Notes under the pieces: generated by a model
What the model was told of the DNA's origin: nothing
Database searches by the model: none
Seen by the model: the letters and a program-made list of their open reading frames with translations, nothing else
Position numbers and translations under genes: made by a program
Shown: in pieces, positions 25,447 through 34,754 of the stretch
How the letters are laid out: each line of letters opens with the position of its first letter
Numbering within the stretch: position 1 is the first letter of the stretch
Assembly (NCBI RefSeq): GCF_019145235.1
Contig: NZ_JAHSTV010000006.1
Coordinates: forward strand, 62,001 to 126,000
Direction: 5' to 3'
From: Pseudomonas farris
Lineage (GTDB): Bacteria; Pseudomonadota; Gammaproteobacteria; Pseudomonadales; Pseudomonadaceae
DNA: 64,000 nucleotides

Positions 25447-27369
25447 TTACAAAGCGGTGGCTTTCAGGCCGGTGAGCAGTAGCCGTTGAAACAAATCCTC
25501 TTTCAACCCCTCCGGCTTGGTCAGCTGCATCCTTTCCAGATGCGCCGGGAATTCCGAAGCCGCTGGCGCATCCAGCGCAGCCTTGCCCAATTCCAGAATC
25601 TCCGTGAGCTTGAACTTGCTCTTCAACCAGTTCAGCGCCCGCAATAAGTCCCGTTCCTCAGCGGTGAAATCACAGCCCAGCGGATATTCCGGAAACAGAT
25701 TCAAATGCCGCCCCTGAATGGCCTGCAACCGCTGTGGGCTGTTGTCGGCGAAACGCGGATCGAGGCGAAAATGCTTCGGCAATTTGCCAACGCTCTGCGC
25801 CTGCTCGATCAGCCCCGGTTGGAAGCGTGAGTCGCTGATGTTCAGCAACGCCTCGATCACCGCCGCGTCGGTCTTGCCCCGCAAATCGGCGATGCCGTAC
25901 TCGGTGACGACGATGTCCCGCAGGTGCCGTGGGATCGTGCAGTGGCCGTAATCCCAGACGATATTCGAACTGACTTCACCGCCCGACTCGCGCCAACTGC
26001 GTAGCAGCAAGATCGAACGCGCACCTTCCAGCGCATGGCCCTGGACGACGAAGTTGTATTGCCCGCCGACACCGCTCAGCACCCGCCCGTCTTCGAGTTG
26101 ATCGGCCACGCCGGCGCCGAGCAAGGTCATGGTGAAGACAGTGTTGATGAAGCGCGCATCGAGGCGCTGCAAGCGTTTGAGTTCTTCCTGACCGTAGAGC
26201 TCGTTGATGTAGCTGATGCGGGTCATGTTGAATTCGAGCCGTTTGCCTTGAGGCATCTCCCGCAGGCGTTCATAGAAACTGCGCGGCCCGAGGAAAAATC
26301 CGCCATGCACCGAGATGCCATCAGTCTGCGCGGCCTCGTCCAGCGTTCCGGCATTTGCCTGCTGCTGGGTCGGCACGTCCGGGTAGACCTTGCGCCGCAC
26401 GATCCCGGCGTCCGCTAATACCAGCAAGCCGTTGACGAACATTTCGCTGCAACCGTAAAGGCCTTTGGCGAACGGTTCGATGCCTCCTTCACGCTCAATC
26501 AACTGCGCCCACTGGCTGAGATTCAGATCCGCCAGCAACGCCTTATAACCGTCACTGTCAGCCTGCCGCGCCAGCAACGCTGCCGTCAGGGCATCGCCCA
26601 TGGCGCCGATGCCAATCTGCAAGGTACCGCCGTCGCGCACCAGCGTGCTGGCGTGCAGGCCGATGAAATGATCCTGAAAACCCACCGGCATATTCGGCGT
26701 GGAAAACAGCGTGGTGCTGTCCTTCGCGTCGATCAGCAGGTCGAAGCTGTCGATGCCGATTTCCGCATCGCCGGGCATGTACGGCAAATCGTTGTGTACC
26801 TGGCCCACCATCAGGATCGTCTCCCCCGCCGCCCGGCGTTTGGCGATCATCGGAAACAGGTCGAGGGTGATGTCCGGGTTGCAGCTCAAACTCAGGCGAT
26901 CGGGATGCTCGCTGTGGCTGGCGACCAGTTGCGCGACCAGATTCAAGCCAGCGGCATTGATGTCCCGGGCGGCGTGGCTGTAATTGCTGCTGACGTAATC
27001 CTGCTGGGCCGATGCGCTGTTAAGCAGGCTGCCTGGCTGCAGGAAGAATTGATGGACGTGAATGTTGGCCGGCAGGCTGTCGCGATGCAGGTCGGCGAGA
27101 AAATCCAGCTCCGGATAATCGCCGAACACCCTTTCGATGAAGGGTTCGAGGAAGCGCTTTTGCAAGCCATCGCCCAATGGCGGGCGTCCGAGGCACAGGG
27201 CGGTGTAAATCGTCAGTTGCCGCTCGGGCAGTTGCGCGATCCGTTGATACAGTGCGTTGACGAAGTCATTGGGTTTGCCCAGCCCCAGGGGCAAGCCCAT
27301 GTGGATATGCGCAGGCAACCGCGCCAGGACATCATCGACCGCCTGTTCGATAGAACACAACTGCACCAT
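25447..27369 (-). CDS. Acetyl-CoA hydrolase/transferase family protein (long form)
   Basis: A 640-aa protein of the acetyl-CoA hydrolase/CoA-transferase family. The N-terminal part (~1-200; HIHMGLPLGLGKPNDFVNAL) and the C-terminal AcetylCoA_hyd_C part are separated by an insertion relative to ordinary 430-500 aa enzymes. Recognisable segments are GIGAMGDALTAALLARQ, the SGVGGQYNFVVQGHALEGAR stretch (~418-437), and IVWDYGHCTIPRHLRDIVVT then EYGIADLRGKTDA. The acyl-CoA substrate is unknown, and the active-site Glu cannot be placed with confidence. It is a single gene with a REP element after it. Confidence 0.82.
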   Translation of the reverse strand: MVQLCSIEQAVDDVLARLPAHIHMGLPLGLGKPNDFVNALYQRIAQLPERQLTIYTALCLGRPPLGDGLQKRFLEPFIERVFGDYPELDFLADLHRDSLPANIHVHQFFLQPGSLLNSASAQQDYVSSNYSHAARDINAAGLNLVAQLVASHSEHPDRLSLSCNPDITLDLFPMIAKRRAAGETILMVGQVHNDLPYMPGDAEIGIDSFDLLIDAKDSTTLFSTPNMPVGFQDHFIGLHASTLVRDGGTLQIGIGAMGDALTAALLARQADSDGYKALLADLNLSQWAQLIEREGGIEPFAKGLYGCSEMFVNGLLVLADAGIVRRKVYPDVPTQQQANAGTLDEAAQTDGISVHGGFFLGPRSFYERLREMPQGKRLEFNMTRISYINELYGQEELKRLQRLDARFINTVFTMTLLGAGVADQLEDGRVLSGVGGQYNFVVQGHALEGARSILLLRSWRESGGEVSSNIVWDYGHCTIPRHLRDIVVTEYGIADLRGKTDAAVIEALLNISDSRFQPGLIEQAQSVGKLPKHFRLDPRFADNSPQRLQAIQGRHLNLFPEYPLGCDFTAEERDLLRALNWLKSKFKLTEILELGKAALDAPAASEFPAHLERMQLTKPEGLKEDLFQRLLLTGLKATAL

Positions 27370-27461
27370 CTGATCCTCCCGCCCGTTCCATGAATTGGGG
27401 TTGGACCGAGCTTGCCGGGTCTTTGCCGCAAAGAATAGCCTCAGGGGAAAATCGCAGGCAC

Positions 27462-27488
27462 AAAAAAGCCGCTCGAAAGCGGCTTTTC
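27462..27488 (-). terminator. Terminator after the cytochrome c5 gene
   Basis: AAAAAAGCCGCT-CGAA-AGCGGCTTTT: a strong GC stem with flanking A and T runs, 14 bases past the stop codon of the minus-strand cytochrome gene. Confidence 0.85.
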
Positions 27489-27501
27489 GTTGAAGACGGG
27501 G

Positions 27502-27927
27502 TTATTTCAGACCGGACATCTTCTGGATGGCGCCCTTGAGATCGCCATCAGAGCAATCGGCGCAAGTGCCTTTTGGTGGCATCGCGTTGACGCCGGAAAT
27601 TGCTTTCGCCAGCAAGCCATCAAGGCCGCCTTCTTTCTTGGCACGCTCGCCCCAGGCTGCAGCATCACCGACTTTCGGTGCGCCCAACAGGCCGGTGCCG
27701 TGGCATGCGTTGCAATGTTTTGCAATCACTGAGTCTGGGGTTTTGGCATCACCACCACCCGCAGAAGCAGCGACTTCCATCCCCTTGCACTCTTTGCCCT
27801 GCACACAAACCTGGCCGACGGGTTCAAGACGTTTAGCGATATCGTCGTTGGTCGCTGCCTGTGCGCTGACTGCCCAAAGGGCCAATACGGTTGCTGGTGC
27901 GGCCAGCATTTTCATAATTAGGTTCAC
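27502..27927 (-). CDS. Cytochrome c5 family protein
   Basis: A 141-aa secreted monohaem cytochrome. The signal peptide (MLAAPATVLALWAVSAQAA) ends near residue 25. The haem motif is HCNACHG (~residues 70-76), the Met ligand is likely in NAMPPKGTCADCSD (~115-128), where two extra Cys form the disulphide typical of the c5 class. It is a periplasmic electron carrier. The start may be four residues later (MKMLAAP). It matches cycB beside dadX in P. aeruginosa. Confidence 0.9.
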   Translation of the reverse strand: MNLIMKMLAAPATVLALWAVSAQAATNDDIAKRLEPVGQVCVQGKECKGMEVAASAGGGDAKTPDSVIAKHCNACHGTGLLGAPKVGDAAAWGERAKKEGGLDGLLAKAISGVNAMPPKGTCADCSDGDLKGAIQKMSGLK

Positions 27928-28097
27928 GCGTACACCCTCAATGGTGGCTAGTCACGCCCACGGCCACGGTTCGCAGGCGGGCGCAAGTATAGCGGTAAGC
28001 CCGTCACACTGAAACAACCCCAAAGTCGAAGGGGTCTTGTCGTGGGATGGGAATACAGCATGGGCGTCTCCACAATCCGGGCAGGACGCCTCTTCTC

Positions 28098-28646
28098 TTA
28101 GAAATTCGCTGGAGTGGCTGCGCTGATTAGTCGCGCCGGGGCATCGAACGGATTACGGAAGCGGTGCGGCTTGGTACTTTCAAAGTAGTAGCTATCGCCG
28201 GCTTCGAGCACAAATGTTTCGAGCCCGACCACAAGCTCCAGCCGACCTTCCACCAGAATTCCGGTTTCCTCGCCCTCATGGGTGAGCATCTCGTCACCGG
28301 TGTCGGCGCCTGGCGGGTAGATTTCGTTGAGGAACGCGATAGCCCGGCTCGGGTGAGCCCGACCGACCAGTTTCATGGTCACTGCCCCATCGGAAATATC
28401 GATCAGCTCGTGGGCCTTGTAGACGATCTGAGTCGGTTTTTCCTGCAGGATTTCTTCGGAAAAGAACTCGACCATGGACATGGGAATCCCGCCCAGTACC
28501 TTCCTCAGCGAACTGATCGAGGGGCTGACGCTGTTCTTCTCGATCATCGAAATAGTGCTGTTGGTAACACCCGCGCGTTTGGCGAGCTCACGCTGGGAAA
28601 GACCTTTGAGCTTACGGATGGATTGCAGTCGTTCACCGACGTCCAA
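28098..28646 (-). CDS. XRE-family regulator with C-terminal cupin domain (PuuR-like)
   Basis: A 182-aa regulator: XRE HTH at residues ~1-60 (LKGLSQRELAKRAGVTNSTI) and a cupin at ~105-180 (HEGEETGILVEGRLELVVG, DSYYFESTKPHRFRNPF). This two-domain form includes PuuR, the putrescine-catabolism repressor, and several amino-acid regulators. Adjacent genes deal with alanine and polyamine-type oxidation, which fits such a role. It lies upstream of, and on the same strand as, the cytochrome gene, and after alr. Confidence 0.88.
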   Translation of the reverse strand: MDVGERLQSIRKLKGLSQRELAKRAGVTNSTISMIEKNSVSPSISSLRKVLGGIPMSMVEFFSEEILQEKPTQIVYKAHELIDISDGAVTMKLVGRAHPSRAIAFLNEIYPPGADTGDEMLTHEGEETGILVEGRLELVVGLETFVLEAGDSYYFESTKPHRFRNPFDAPARLISAATPANF

Positions 28647-28774
28647 TGCTGGAGCCTCCAGGGATTCAGGTTGCAGGAATATTGAGCGTTATCATGGCGA
28701 CAGCGTTCAGTATTTACAACACTTGGACCTGAATCCTGTTTGGCGAAGCGACTTTCGGTCGGGAACGTTTTTCG

Positions 28775-29848
28775 TCAGGCCCCGGAATAGAGCAGCGGCA
28801 CTCGACGCAGGTTGCAGAAGATCTGGTAAGGAATCGTGCCCGCTGCCGTCGCAACGTCACTGGCGAGGATATTTTTGCCCCACAACTCGACGGGCGAACC
28901 GAGACCGGCTTGCGGCACATCGGTCAGGTCGACACAGAGCATGTCCATCGACACGCGGCCAATCAACTGGCTGCGCTGCCCGGCGACCATCACGGGCGTA
29001 CCGGTCGGAGCCTGACGTGGATAGCCGTCGGCATAACCCATTGCCACCACGCCAACGCGCATCGGCTTGGGGGTGACGAATTTCGCGCCGTAACCAATCG
29101 GCTCGCCGGCCGGCAGTTCACGCACGCAAATCACTTTCGATTCCAGGGTCATCACCGGTTGCAGGCGGGACGCCACGGCATTGGCCTCTTCGAAAGGCGT
29201 TGCGCCGTAGAGCATGATGCCCGGGCGCACCCAATCGCTCGGAATCTGCGGCCAACCGAGCACCGCCGGCGAATTACGCAGGCTGATTTCAGCCGACAAC
29301 CCCTGACGCGCCGCCTCGAACACCGCGACCTGCTCGGCGCTGGTCTGGCAGTGCAGTTCATCGGCGCGGGCGAAGTGACTCATCAGCACGATCTTTGCCA
29401 CTTTGCCGCTGGCCAGCAGCCGTTGATAGGCCGCCTGGTAATCCGCCGGGTGCAAGCCAACCCGATGCATGCCCGAGTCGAGCTTGAGCCATACCGTGAT
29501 CGGTTTGCTCAGCGCGGCTTTTTCGATGGCTTCGAGCTGCCACAGCGAATGCACCACGCACCAGAAGTCATGCTCGACGATCAGCGACAGCTCATCGGCT
29601 TCGAAAAAACCTTCGAGCAACAACACCGGCGCACGAATGCCGGCGGCACGCAGCTCCAACGCCTCTTCGATGCACGCCACGGCAAACCCGTCCGCCTCGG
29701 TTTCCAGAGCCTGGGCGCAACGTACCGCGCCATGGCCATAGGCATCGGCCTTGATCACCGCGAGGGCCTTGGCCCCCGTGACTTCACGGGCGATCCGGTA
29801 GTTGTGGCGCAGGGCTTGAAGGTCGATCAGGGCACGGGCTGGACGCAT
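28775..29848 (-). CDS. dadX: Alanine racemase, catabolic type
   Basis: A 357-aa fold-type III PLP enzyme interconverting L- and D-alanine. The N-terminus [18 protein letters not shown] leads to the PLP Lys in [14 protein letters not shown] (~residue 33). The second catalytic Tyr is in [11 protein letters not shown] (~residue 253), and the C-terminus ends [10 protein letters not shown]. It is third in the dadA-ridA-dadX operon on the minus strand, so the catabolic isozyme is meant: it makes D-alanine for DadA. Confidence 0.95.
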   Translation of the reverse strand: MRPARALIDLQALRHNYRIAREVTGAKALAVIKADAYGHGAVRCAQALETEADGFAVACIEEALELRAAGIRAPVLLLEGFFEADELSLIVEHDFWCVVHSLWQLEAIEKAALSKPITVWLKLDSGMHRVGLHPADYQAAYQRLLASGKVAKIVLMSHFARADELHCQTSAEQVAVFEAARQGLSAEISLRNSPAVLGWPQIPSDWVRPGIMLYGATPFEEANAVASRLQPVMTLESKVICVRELPAGEPIGYGAKFVTPKPMRVGVVAMGYADGYPRQAPTGTPVMVAGQRSQLIGRVSMDMLCVDLTDVPQAGLGSPVELWGKNILASDVATAAGTIPYQIFCNLRRVPLLYSGA

Positions 29849-29946
29849 GGCGGCAGACTTCTAGTCGGTCATTTGAAAAAAAACCGGCGCTGGCTGACAG
29901 CGTGAACCGCCAACAGCACCGGGAGAGGGATCTTTCTGGCTGAGCG

Positions 29947-30300
29947 TTATGGCAGCGCGGCAACAACCGACAGCTCGACCAGGATTTGCGGTTCGCACAG
30001 CTTCGATTCAACGGTAGCGCGGGCCGGGGCGACGCCTTTCGGCAGCCACTGGTCCCACACCGAATTCATGCCTTCGAAGTGCGCGTCGATGTCTTTCAGG
30101 TAAATCGTCACCGACAGCAGACGGTTCTTGTCGGTCCCGGCCAGGTCCAGCAAACGCTCGATGTTGGCGAGGGTTTCACGGGTCTGCTGTTCAATCCCGG
30201 CGCTCATGTCATCGCCGACCTGCCCTGCCAGATACACGGTACTGTTGTGGACAACGATCTGGCTCATGCGCTCATTGGTGAGCTGGCGCTGGATTGACAT
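29947..30300 (-). CDS. RidA family protein of the dad operon
   Basis: A 117-aa RidA/YjgF family member (chorismate mutase-like trimer), which as a family deaminates reactive enamine/imine intermediates. Motifs: [20 protein letters not shown] (~22-41), [20 protein letters not shown] (~61-80), [20 protein letters not shown] (~92-111). The Arg in PARATVES that contacts the imine acid is present. I start at [13 protein letters not shown]. The start lies inside dadA by 29 bases, indicating coupling. It plausibly detoxifies 2-iminopropionate made by DadA. A separate canonical RidA is encoded at 57743. Confidence 0.9.
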   Translation of the reverse strand: MSIQRQLTNERMSQIVVHNSTVYLAGQVGDDMSAGIEQQTRETLANIERLLDLAGTDKNRLLSVTIYLKDIDAHFEGMNSVWDQWLPKGVAPARATVESKLCEPQILVELSVVAALP

Positions 30301-31576
30301 GTTTTGCGGACTCCTGAAGTTTGTTGCCATAACGGGAAATATCGAGACCTTCGGCGCTGATCTGCGGCGTTTTCTTCGCCATCAGATCGGCCAGCAAACG
30401 ACCGGAGCCACAGGCCATGGTCCAGCCGAGCGTACCGTGGCCCGTATTCAGAAACAGATTTTTGAACGGTGTGGCGCCAACAATCGGGGTGCCGTCCGGA
30501 GTGGTCGGACGCAGGCCGGTCCAGAAGCTCGCCTGAGGCAGATCGCCGCCCTGAGGATAAAGGTCGTTGACGATCATCTCCAGGGTTTCGCGTCGACGCG
30601 GATTCAACGACAGGTCAAAACCGGCAATTTCCGCCATGCCGCCGACGCGGATGCGGTTGTCGAAACGTGTGATCGCGACCTTGTAGGTCTCGTCGAGAAT
30701 GGTCGACGTCGGGGCCATCGCCGGATTGATGATCGGCACGGTCAGCGAGTAACCCTTGAGCGGATACACCGGAGCCCGGATGCCCAACGGCTTGAGCAAT
30801 TGCGGCGAGTAGCTGCCCAACGCCAGCACGTAGCGGTCGGCAGTTTCCAGCTTGCCGTCGATCCATACGCCGTTGATGCGATCACCGGCGAAGTCGAGGC
30901 GCTGAATGTCCTGGCCGAAACGGAATTCCACACCCAGTTTCGTAGCCATCTCGGCCAGGCGGGTGGTGAAGATCTGGCAGTCGCCGGTCTGGTCGTTCGG
31001 CAGGCGCAAGGCACCGGCGAGGATGTCGGTGACACTGGCCAGGGCCGGTTCGACCCGGGCAATGCCGGCGCGGTCGAGCAATTCGAACGGCACGCCGGAC
31101 TCTTGCAGCACGGCGATGTCTTTGGCGGCGCCATCAAGCTGCGCCTGGGTGCGGAACAGCTGGGTAGTCCCCAGGCTGCGGCCTTCGTAGGCAATACCGG
31201 TTTCGGCGCGCAATTCGTCGAGGCAGTCGCGACTGTACTCGGACAGGCGCACCATGCGCTCCTTGTTCACTGCGTAACGGCTGGCGGTGCAGTTGCGCAG
31301 CATCTGCGCCATCCACAGGTATTGGTCGATGTCGGCAGTGGCCTTGATCGCCAACGGTGCGTGACGCTGCAACAACCACTTGATGGCTTTGAGCGGCACG
31401 CCCGGTGCGGCCCACGGCGAGGCATAACCCGGCGAAACCTGCCCGGCGTTGGCGAAACTGGTTTCCATGGCCGCCGCTGGCTGACGGTCAACCACCGTCA
31501 CCTCAAAGCCGGCCCGTGCCAGATAATAGGCACTGGCGGTACCGATGACGCCGCTACCCAAGACCAGAACGCGCAT
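30272..31576 (-). CDS. dadA: D-amino acid dehydrogenase
   Basis: A 434-aa FAD enzyme of the membrane, oxidising D-alanine to pyruvate and ammonia and passing electrons to quinone. The dinucleotide fold starts [20 protein letters not shown]. Other marks are the DADA signature [20 protein letters not shown] (~277-296) and [20 protein letters not shown] near residue 393. It is the first gene of dadA-ridA-dadX and is divergent from lrp, which is the known activator of dad in Pseudomonas. Confidence 0.96.
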   Translation of the reverse strand: MRVLVLGSGVIGTASAYYLARAGFEVTVVDRQPAAAMETSFANAGQVSPGYASPWAAPGVPLKAIKWLLQRHAPLAIKATADIDQYLWMAQMLRNCTASRYAVNKERMVRLSEYSRDCLDELRAETGIAYEGRSLGTTQLFRTQAQLDGAAKDIAVLQESGVPFELLDRAGIARVEPALASVTDILAGALRLPNDQTGDCQIFTTRLAEMATKLGVEFRFGQDIQRLDFAGDRINGVWIDGKLETADRYVLALGSYSPQLLKPLGIRAPVYPLKGYSLTVPIINPAMAPTSTILDETYKVAITRFDNRIRVGGMAEIAGFDLSLNPRRRETLEMIVNDLYPQGGDLPQASFWTGLRPTTPDGTPIVGATPFKNLFLNTGHGTLGWTMACGSGRLLADLMAKKTPQISAEGLDISRYGNKLQESAKHVNPAPAHQ

Positions 31577-31732
31577 TTTCATATCCCTCATCGCGGCTTA
31601 CCGCTGACGTTTATTGTGCAGACCGAAGATGTGGGCAGTTTAAAAAAGATTAGCCAGTGCTTTTCACTATATAAGTGCCTATATTTGGCGACAATTCTCG
31701 GCAAAAACCCTTTTCACGGAGGCGCATCCCCT

Positions 31733-32221
31733 ATGCGGACCAACACTCAGACCAAACGTGAGCTGGACAAGATCGACCGCAACATCTTGCGGATCCTGCA
31801 AGCGGACGGGCGTATTTCCTTCACCGAGCTCGGGGAAAAGGTCGGCCTCTCCACCACGCCCTGCACCGAGCGGGTACGGCGACTGGAGCGCGAAGGGATC
31901 ATCATGGGCTACAACGCCCGCCTGAATCCGCAGCACCTCAAGGGTAGCCTGCTGGTGTTCGTCGAGATCAGCCTCGACTACAAATCCGGCGATACTTTCG
32001 AAGAGTTCCGACGCGCGGTGCTGAAACTGCCCCACGTACTGGAATGCCATTTGGTGTCAGGTGACTTCGATTACCTGGTGAAAGCACGGATTTCCGAGAT
32101 GGCCTCGTACCGCAAACTGCTGGGCGACATCCTGCTCAAGCTACCGCATGTGCGCGAATCCAAGAGCTATATCGTGATGGAAGAAGTGAAAGAGAGCTTG
32201 AACCTGCCGATTCCGGATTGA
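31733..32221 (+). CDS. lrp: Lrp/AsnC family regulator (DadR-type)
   Basis: A 162-aa leucine-responsive type regulator. It has the AsnC HTH (IDRNILRILQADGRISFTEL and SEKVGLS-type turn, here GEKVGLSTTPCTERVRRLER) and an RAM ligand-binding domain (~75-155; GDFDYLVKARISEMASYRKL). In P. aeruginosa the Lrp next to dadA (also called DadR) activates dadAX in response to alanine. Divergent transcription from dadA fits. The 156-bp gap contains the AT-rich near-palindrome CACTATATAAGTG at 31665-31677, a possible binding site. Confidence 0.93.
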   Translation: MRTNTQTKRELDKIDRNILRILQADGRISFTELGEKVGLSTTPCTERVRRLEREGIIMGYNARLNPQHLKGSLLVFVEISLDYKSGDTFEEFRRAVLKLPHVLECHLVSGDFDYLVKARISEMASYRKLLGDILLKLPHVRESKSYIVMEEVKESLNLPIPD

Positions 32222-32258
32222 GGGGCTGCCTTGAGGAAATGGCTGTCAGGGCGATAGC

Positions 32259-32352
32259 TTTCGCGAGCAAGCCCGCTCCCGCATTAGATATTCAGTGGGC
32301 ATGGATTTGTGTACGGCAAAGATCAAGTGTGGGAGCGGGCTTGCTCGCGAAG
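32259..32352. repeat. REP doublet (REPIN)
   Basis: Inverted TTCGCGAGCAAGCCCGCTCC and GGGAGCGGGCTTGCTCGCGA, between lrp and the convergent YkgJ-type gene. Confidence 0.88.
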
Positions 32353-32369
32353 GCCGCGCCTCGGTCTAG

Positions 32370-32723
32370 CTAGACCAACACCTGCCGGGTGCTGGCCATG
32401 TATTCATGAATCTGCTTCTCGACCCGCGGATGGATCAGCTCCACCGGTCGCCGTCCGTTGGGGCATGGCAACGTCTTGGTGGTACCGAACAGCCGACAGA
32501 TCAGCGGTCGTTCGTCATACACCGTGCAGCCGTTGGGCCCTAGATGGACGCAATTGAGTTCATCCATCGCTGCATCCTGCTCGGCCCGGGTCTTGCGCGG
32601 CAGGCGGGACATTTCTTCAGGCGAGGTGGTCACCGGCCCACAGCAGTCATGGCAGCCGGGCACGCACTCGAAAGAGGGAATCTGCTGGCGCAGCGTGCGA
32701 ATTTTCTGACTGTTGCAACTCAT
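32370..32723 (-). CDS. YkgJ-family cysteine cluster protein (CxxCxxCC)
   Basis: A 117-aa protein with the zinc- or iron-chelating CxxCxxCC domain. Cys ligands appear as FECVPGCHDCCGP (~19-31), LNCVHLGPNGCTVYDERPLI with CRLF (~56-79) and TKTLPCP (~81-87). The metal and function are unknown for the family; distant relatives methylate lysines of flagellin (FliB), but that catalytic part is not obvious here. It is divergent from the FAD oxidoreductase gene. Confidence 0.88.
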   Translation of the reverse strand: MSCNSQKIRTLRQQIPSFECVPGCHDCCGPVTTSPEEMSRLPRKTRAEQDAAMDELNCVHLGPNGCTVYDERPLICRLFGTTKTLPCPNGRRPVELIHPRVEKQIHEYMASTRQVLV

Positions 32724-32871
32724 CGAAGCGGTGACCGAATGCGGAATAGACCGGGATTCTGACGCAAAAACCCCGATCCAGACAGCGCCAACCGACCGGT
32801 GTTGCCCGTGGCCGAAACGGCGGCTTATGCTCCGTCAACTTTTTCAAACACACGAACTCAGGATGACGCAC

Positions 32872-34185
32872 ATGAACGCCCCCGTTCAGCAACCAGCCCC
32901 GAGCCATCAACACACGGCCTCTTATTACGCCGCCAGCAGCTTGCCGCAACCCGATTTTGCGGTGCTCACAGGTGAGCTGGTTGCGGACGTATGTGTGGTG
33001 GGCGGCGGGTTATCCGGGCTGAACACCGCGATTGAACTGGCCGAACGCGGCTTCAGCGTGGTGCTGCTGGAAGCACACAAGATCGGTTGGGGCGCTAGCG
33101 GGCGCAATGGCGGGCAATTGATTCGCGGCGTCGGCCATGGCCTCGACCAATTCGCCAACGTGATCGGTGCAGACGGTGTGCGTCACATGAAACTGATGGG
33201 CCTGGAAGCGGTGGAAATCGTCCGACAGCGGATCGAGCGTTTTCAGATCCCTTGCGACCTGACCTGGGGTTACTGCGACCTCGCCAACAAGACTCAAGAC
33301 CTGGAAGGCTTCGCCGAAGACGCCATCGAGCTACACAGCCTCGGTTACCGTTACGAAACCCGTCTGCTGCAAGCCAATGAAATACACAGCGTGGTGGGTT
33401 CCGACCGCTATGTCGGCGGTCTGATCGACATGGGCTCCGGGCATCTGCACCCATTGAACCTGGCACTCGGCGAAGCGGCCGCCGCCCAACAATTGGGCGT
33501 AAAGCTGTTCGAACAATCGGCGGTGACCCGCATCGATTACGGCCCCGAGGTCAAAGTCCACACCGCCCAGGGCTCAGTTCACGCGAAGACGCTGGTGCTG
33601 GGTTGCAACGCCTACCTCAACGATCTCAATCCGCAACTCGGCGGCAAGGTGCTGCCCGCCGGCAGTTATATCATCGCCACCGAACCCTTGAGTGAAGAAC
33701 AGGCTCACGCGCTGCTGCCGCAAAACATGGCGGTCTGCGATCAACGGGTGGCGCTGGATTATTACCGACTCTCGGCGGACCGACGCTTACTGTTCGGCGG
33801 TGCCTGCCATTATTCAGGAAGCGACCCGAAAGACATCGCCGCGTACATGCGACCGAAGATGCTGGCGGTATTCCCGCAACTGGCCGGGGTGAAAATCGAC
33901 TATCAATGGGGCGGGATGATCGGCATCGGCGCCAATCGCCTGCCGCAGATCGGACAGCTCAAGGAGCAGCCGAATGTGTATTACGCCCAGGCTTATTCCG
34001 GCCATGGGTTGAACGCCACGCATCTGGCGGGCAAGTTGTTGGCTGAAGCTATCAGTGGTCAGCAGAGTGGAGGGTTCGATCTGTTCGCCAAGGTGCCGCA
34101 TATCACCTTCCCCGGCGGCAAACATTTGCGTTCGCCGTTGTTGGCGTTGGGGATGTTGTGGCATCGGTTCAAAGAATTGGTCTGA
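32872..34185 (+). CDS. FAD-dependent oxidoreductase (PuuB/gamma-glutamylputrescine oxidase-like)
   Basis: A 437-aa DAO-family flavoenzyme. The FAD fold is CVVGGGLSGLNTAIELAERG (~residues 41-60), followed by HKIGWGASGRNGGQLIRGVG (~69-88), a PuuB hallmark, and the C-terminal YYAQAYSGHGLNATHLAGKL. Such enzymes oxidise gamma-glutamylputrescine or related amines to aldehydes, which the aldehyde dehydrogenase at 39234 could oxidise further. I chose the ATG at 32872 because AGGA lies eight bases upstream; an ATG nine bases earlier is possible. Confidence 0.87.
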   Translation: MNAPVQQPAPSHQHTASYYAASSLPQPDFAVLTGELVADVCVVGGGLSGLNTAIELAERGFSVVLLEAHKIGWGASGRNGGQLIRGVGHGLDQFANVIGADGVRHMKLMGLEAVEIVRQRIERFQIPCDLTWGYCDLANKTQDLEGFAEDAIELHSLGYRYETRLLQANEIHSVVGSDRYVGGLIDMGSGHLHPLNLALGEAAAAQQLGVKLFEQSAVTRIDYGPEVKVHTAQGSVHAKTLVLGCNAYLNDLNPQLGGKVLPAGSYIIATEPLSEEQAHALLPQNMAVCDQRVALDYYRLSADRRLLFGGACHYSGSDPKDIAAYMRPKMLAVFPQLAGVKIDYQWGGMIGIGANRLPQIGQLKEQPNVYYAQAYSGHGLNATHLAGKLLAEAISGQQSGGFDLFAKVPHITFPGGKHLRSPLLALGMLWHRFKELV

Positions 34186-34211
34186 AAGATTTTCGGCGTC
34201 TGTATCGACGC

Positions 34212-34306
34212 CTTCGCGAGCAAGCCCGCTCCCACATTTAATCGTTGTCGAACACAAAATCTGCGTTCGTTGACGATCAAATGTGGGAGCGGGCTTGCTC
34301 GCGAAT
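34212..34306. repeat. REP doublet (REPIN)
   Basis: Inverted CTTCGCGAGCAAGCCCGCTC and complement, between the FAD oxidoreductase and the convergent DUF1127 gene. Confidence 0.88.
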
Positions 34307-34329
34307 CGATTTAAAGAACACCGCAAAAC

Positions 34330-34575
34330 TCAGATCCGCCAGAACGGTTTAAGCCCCTCCTCCAACGCCTGCTCCTGACTCAATCCGACATCCCTGAGCT
34401 GCTCCGGCGTCAATTCCAGCAACACCTTGCGCGTGTGCAGACGATGCCAGAACAGGCCCCAGCGACCCAGGCAGGACGGTGCGTTGCGCATGACCGCCTC
34501 GCGTGCGCCGTTTTTTTGCCCTGCCGCCAGTTCCTGACTGTGTAACGTCAGCCGCACATCGCTCAAGCCGTTCAT
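34330..34575 (-). CDS. DUF1127 domain small protein
   Basis: An 81-aa protein ending with a DUF1127 (YjiS-like) domain: WGLFWHRLHTRKVLLELTPE (~39-58) followed by QLRDVGLSQEQALEEG. These small Arg-rich proteins are widespread in proteobacteria; some bind RNA or affect phosphate and carbon metabolism, and their role in Pseudomonas is unclear. It is divergent from a MocR regulator, a frequently seen pairing, and is probably its target. Confidence 0.88.
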   Translation of the reverse strand: MNGLSDVRLTLHSQELAAGQKNGAREAVMRNAPSCLGRWGLFWHRLHTRKVLLELTPEQLRDVGLSQEQALEEGLKPFWRI

Positions 34576-34638
34576 TTTCGTCGCTCCTGTTTACTTGGGT
34601 AGCCAGAGCTTTCATGATGCGCGGACGGCGAAAAGCAT

Positions 34639-34718
34639 TACAGATTCAACGATGGTGTATTAATTCCATACAGATTTTCCATTTAAGCCTCTGAATCACA
34701 TATTTTTGCCCCATCTGT
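34639..34718. promoter_or_regulatory. Operator-like repeats between DUF1127 and the MocR gene
   Basis: TACAGATT occurs at 34639-34646 and again at 34669-34676, exactly 30 bp later, and ATCTGT at 34713-34718 is the inverted half. Two direct repeats on the same helix face plus one inverted half is the usual MocR operator architecture. Confidence 0.5.
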
Positions 34719-34754
34719 GCTGGTTAACCGAATCACCCACACCGAGACTGCGCC

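Noticed and set aside
30128..32221. 697-codon plus-strand frame that ends with the Lrp protein
   Set aside because: Its first two thirds are antisense to dadA and ridA; the genuine gene begins at 31733 with the Lrp N-terminus.
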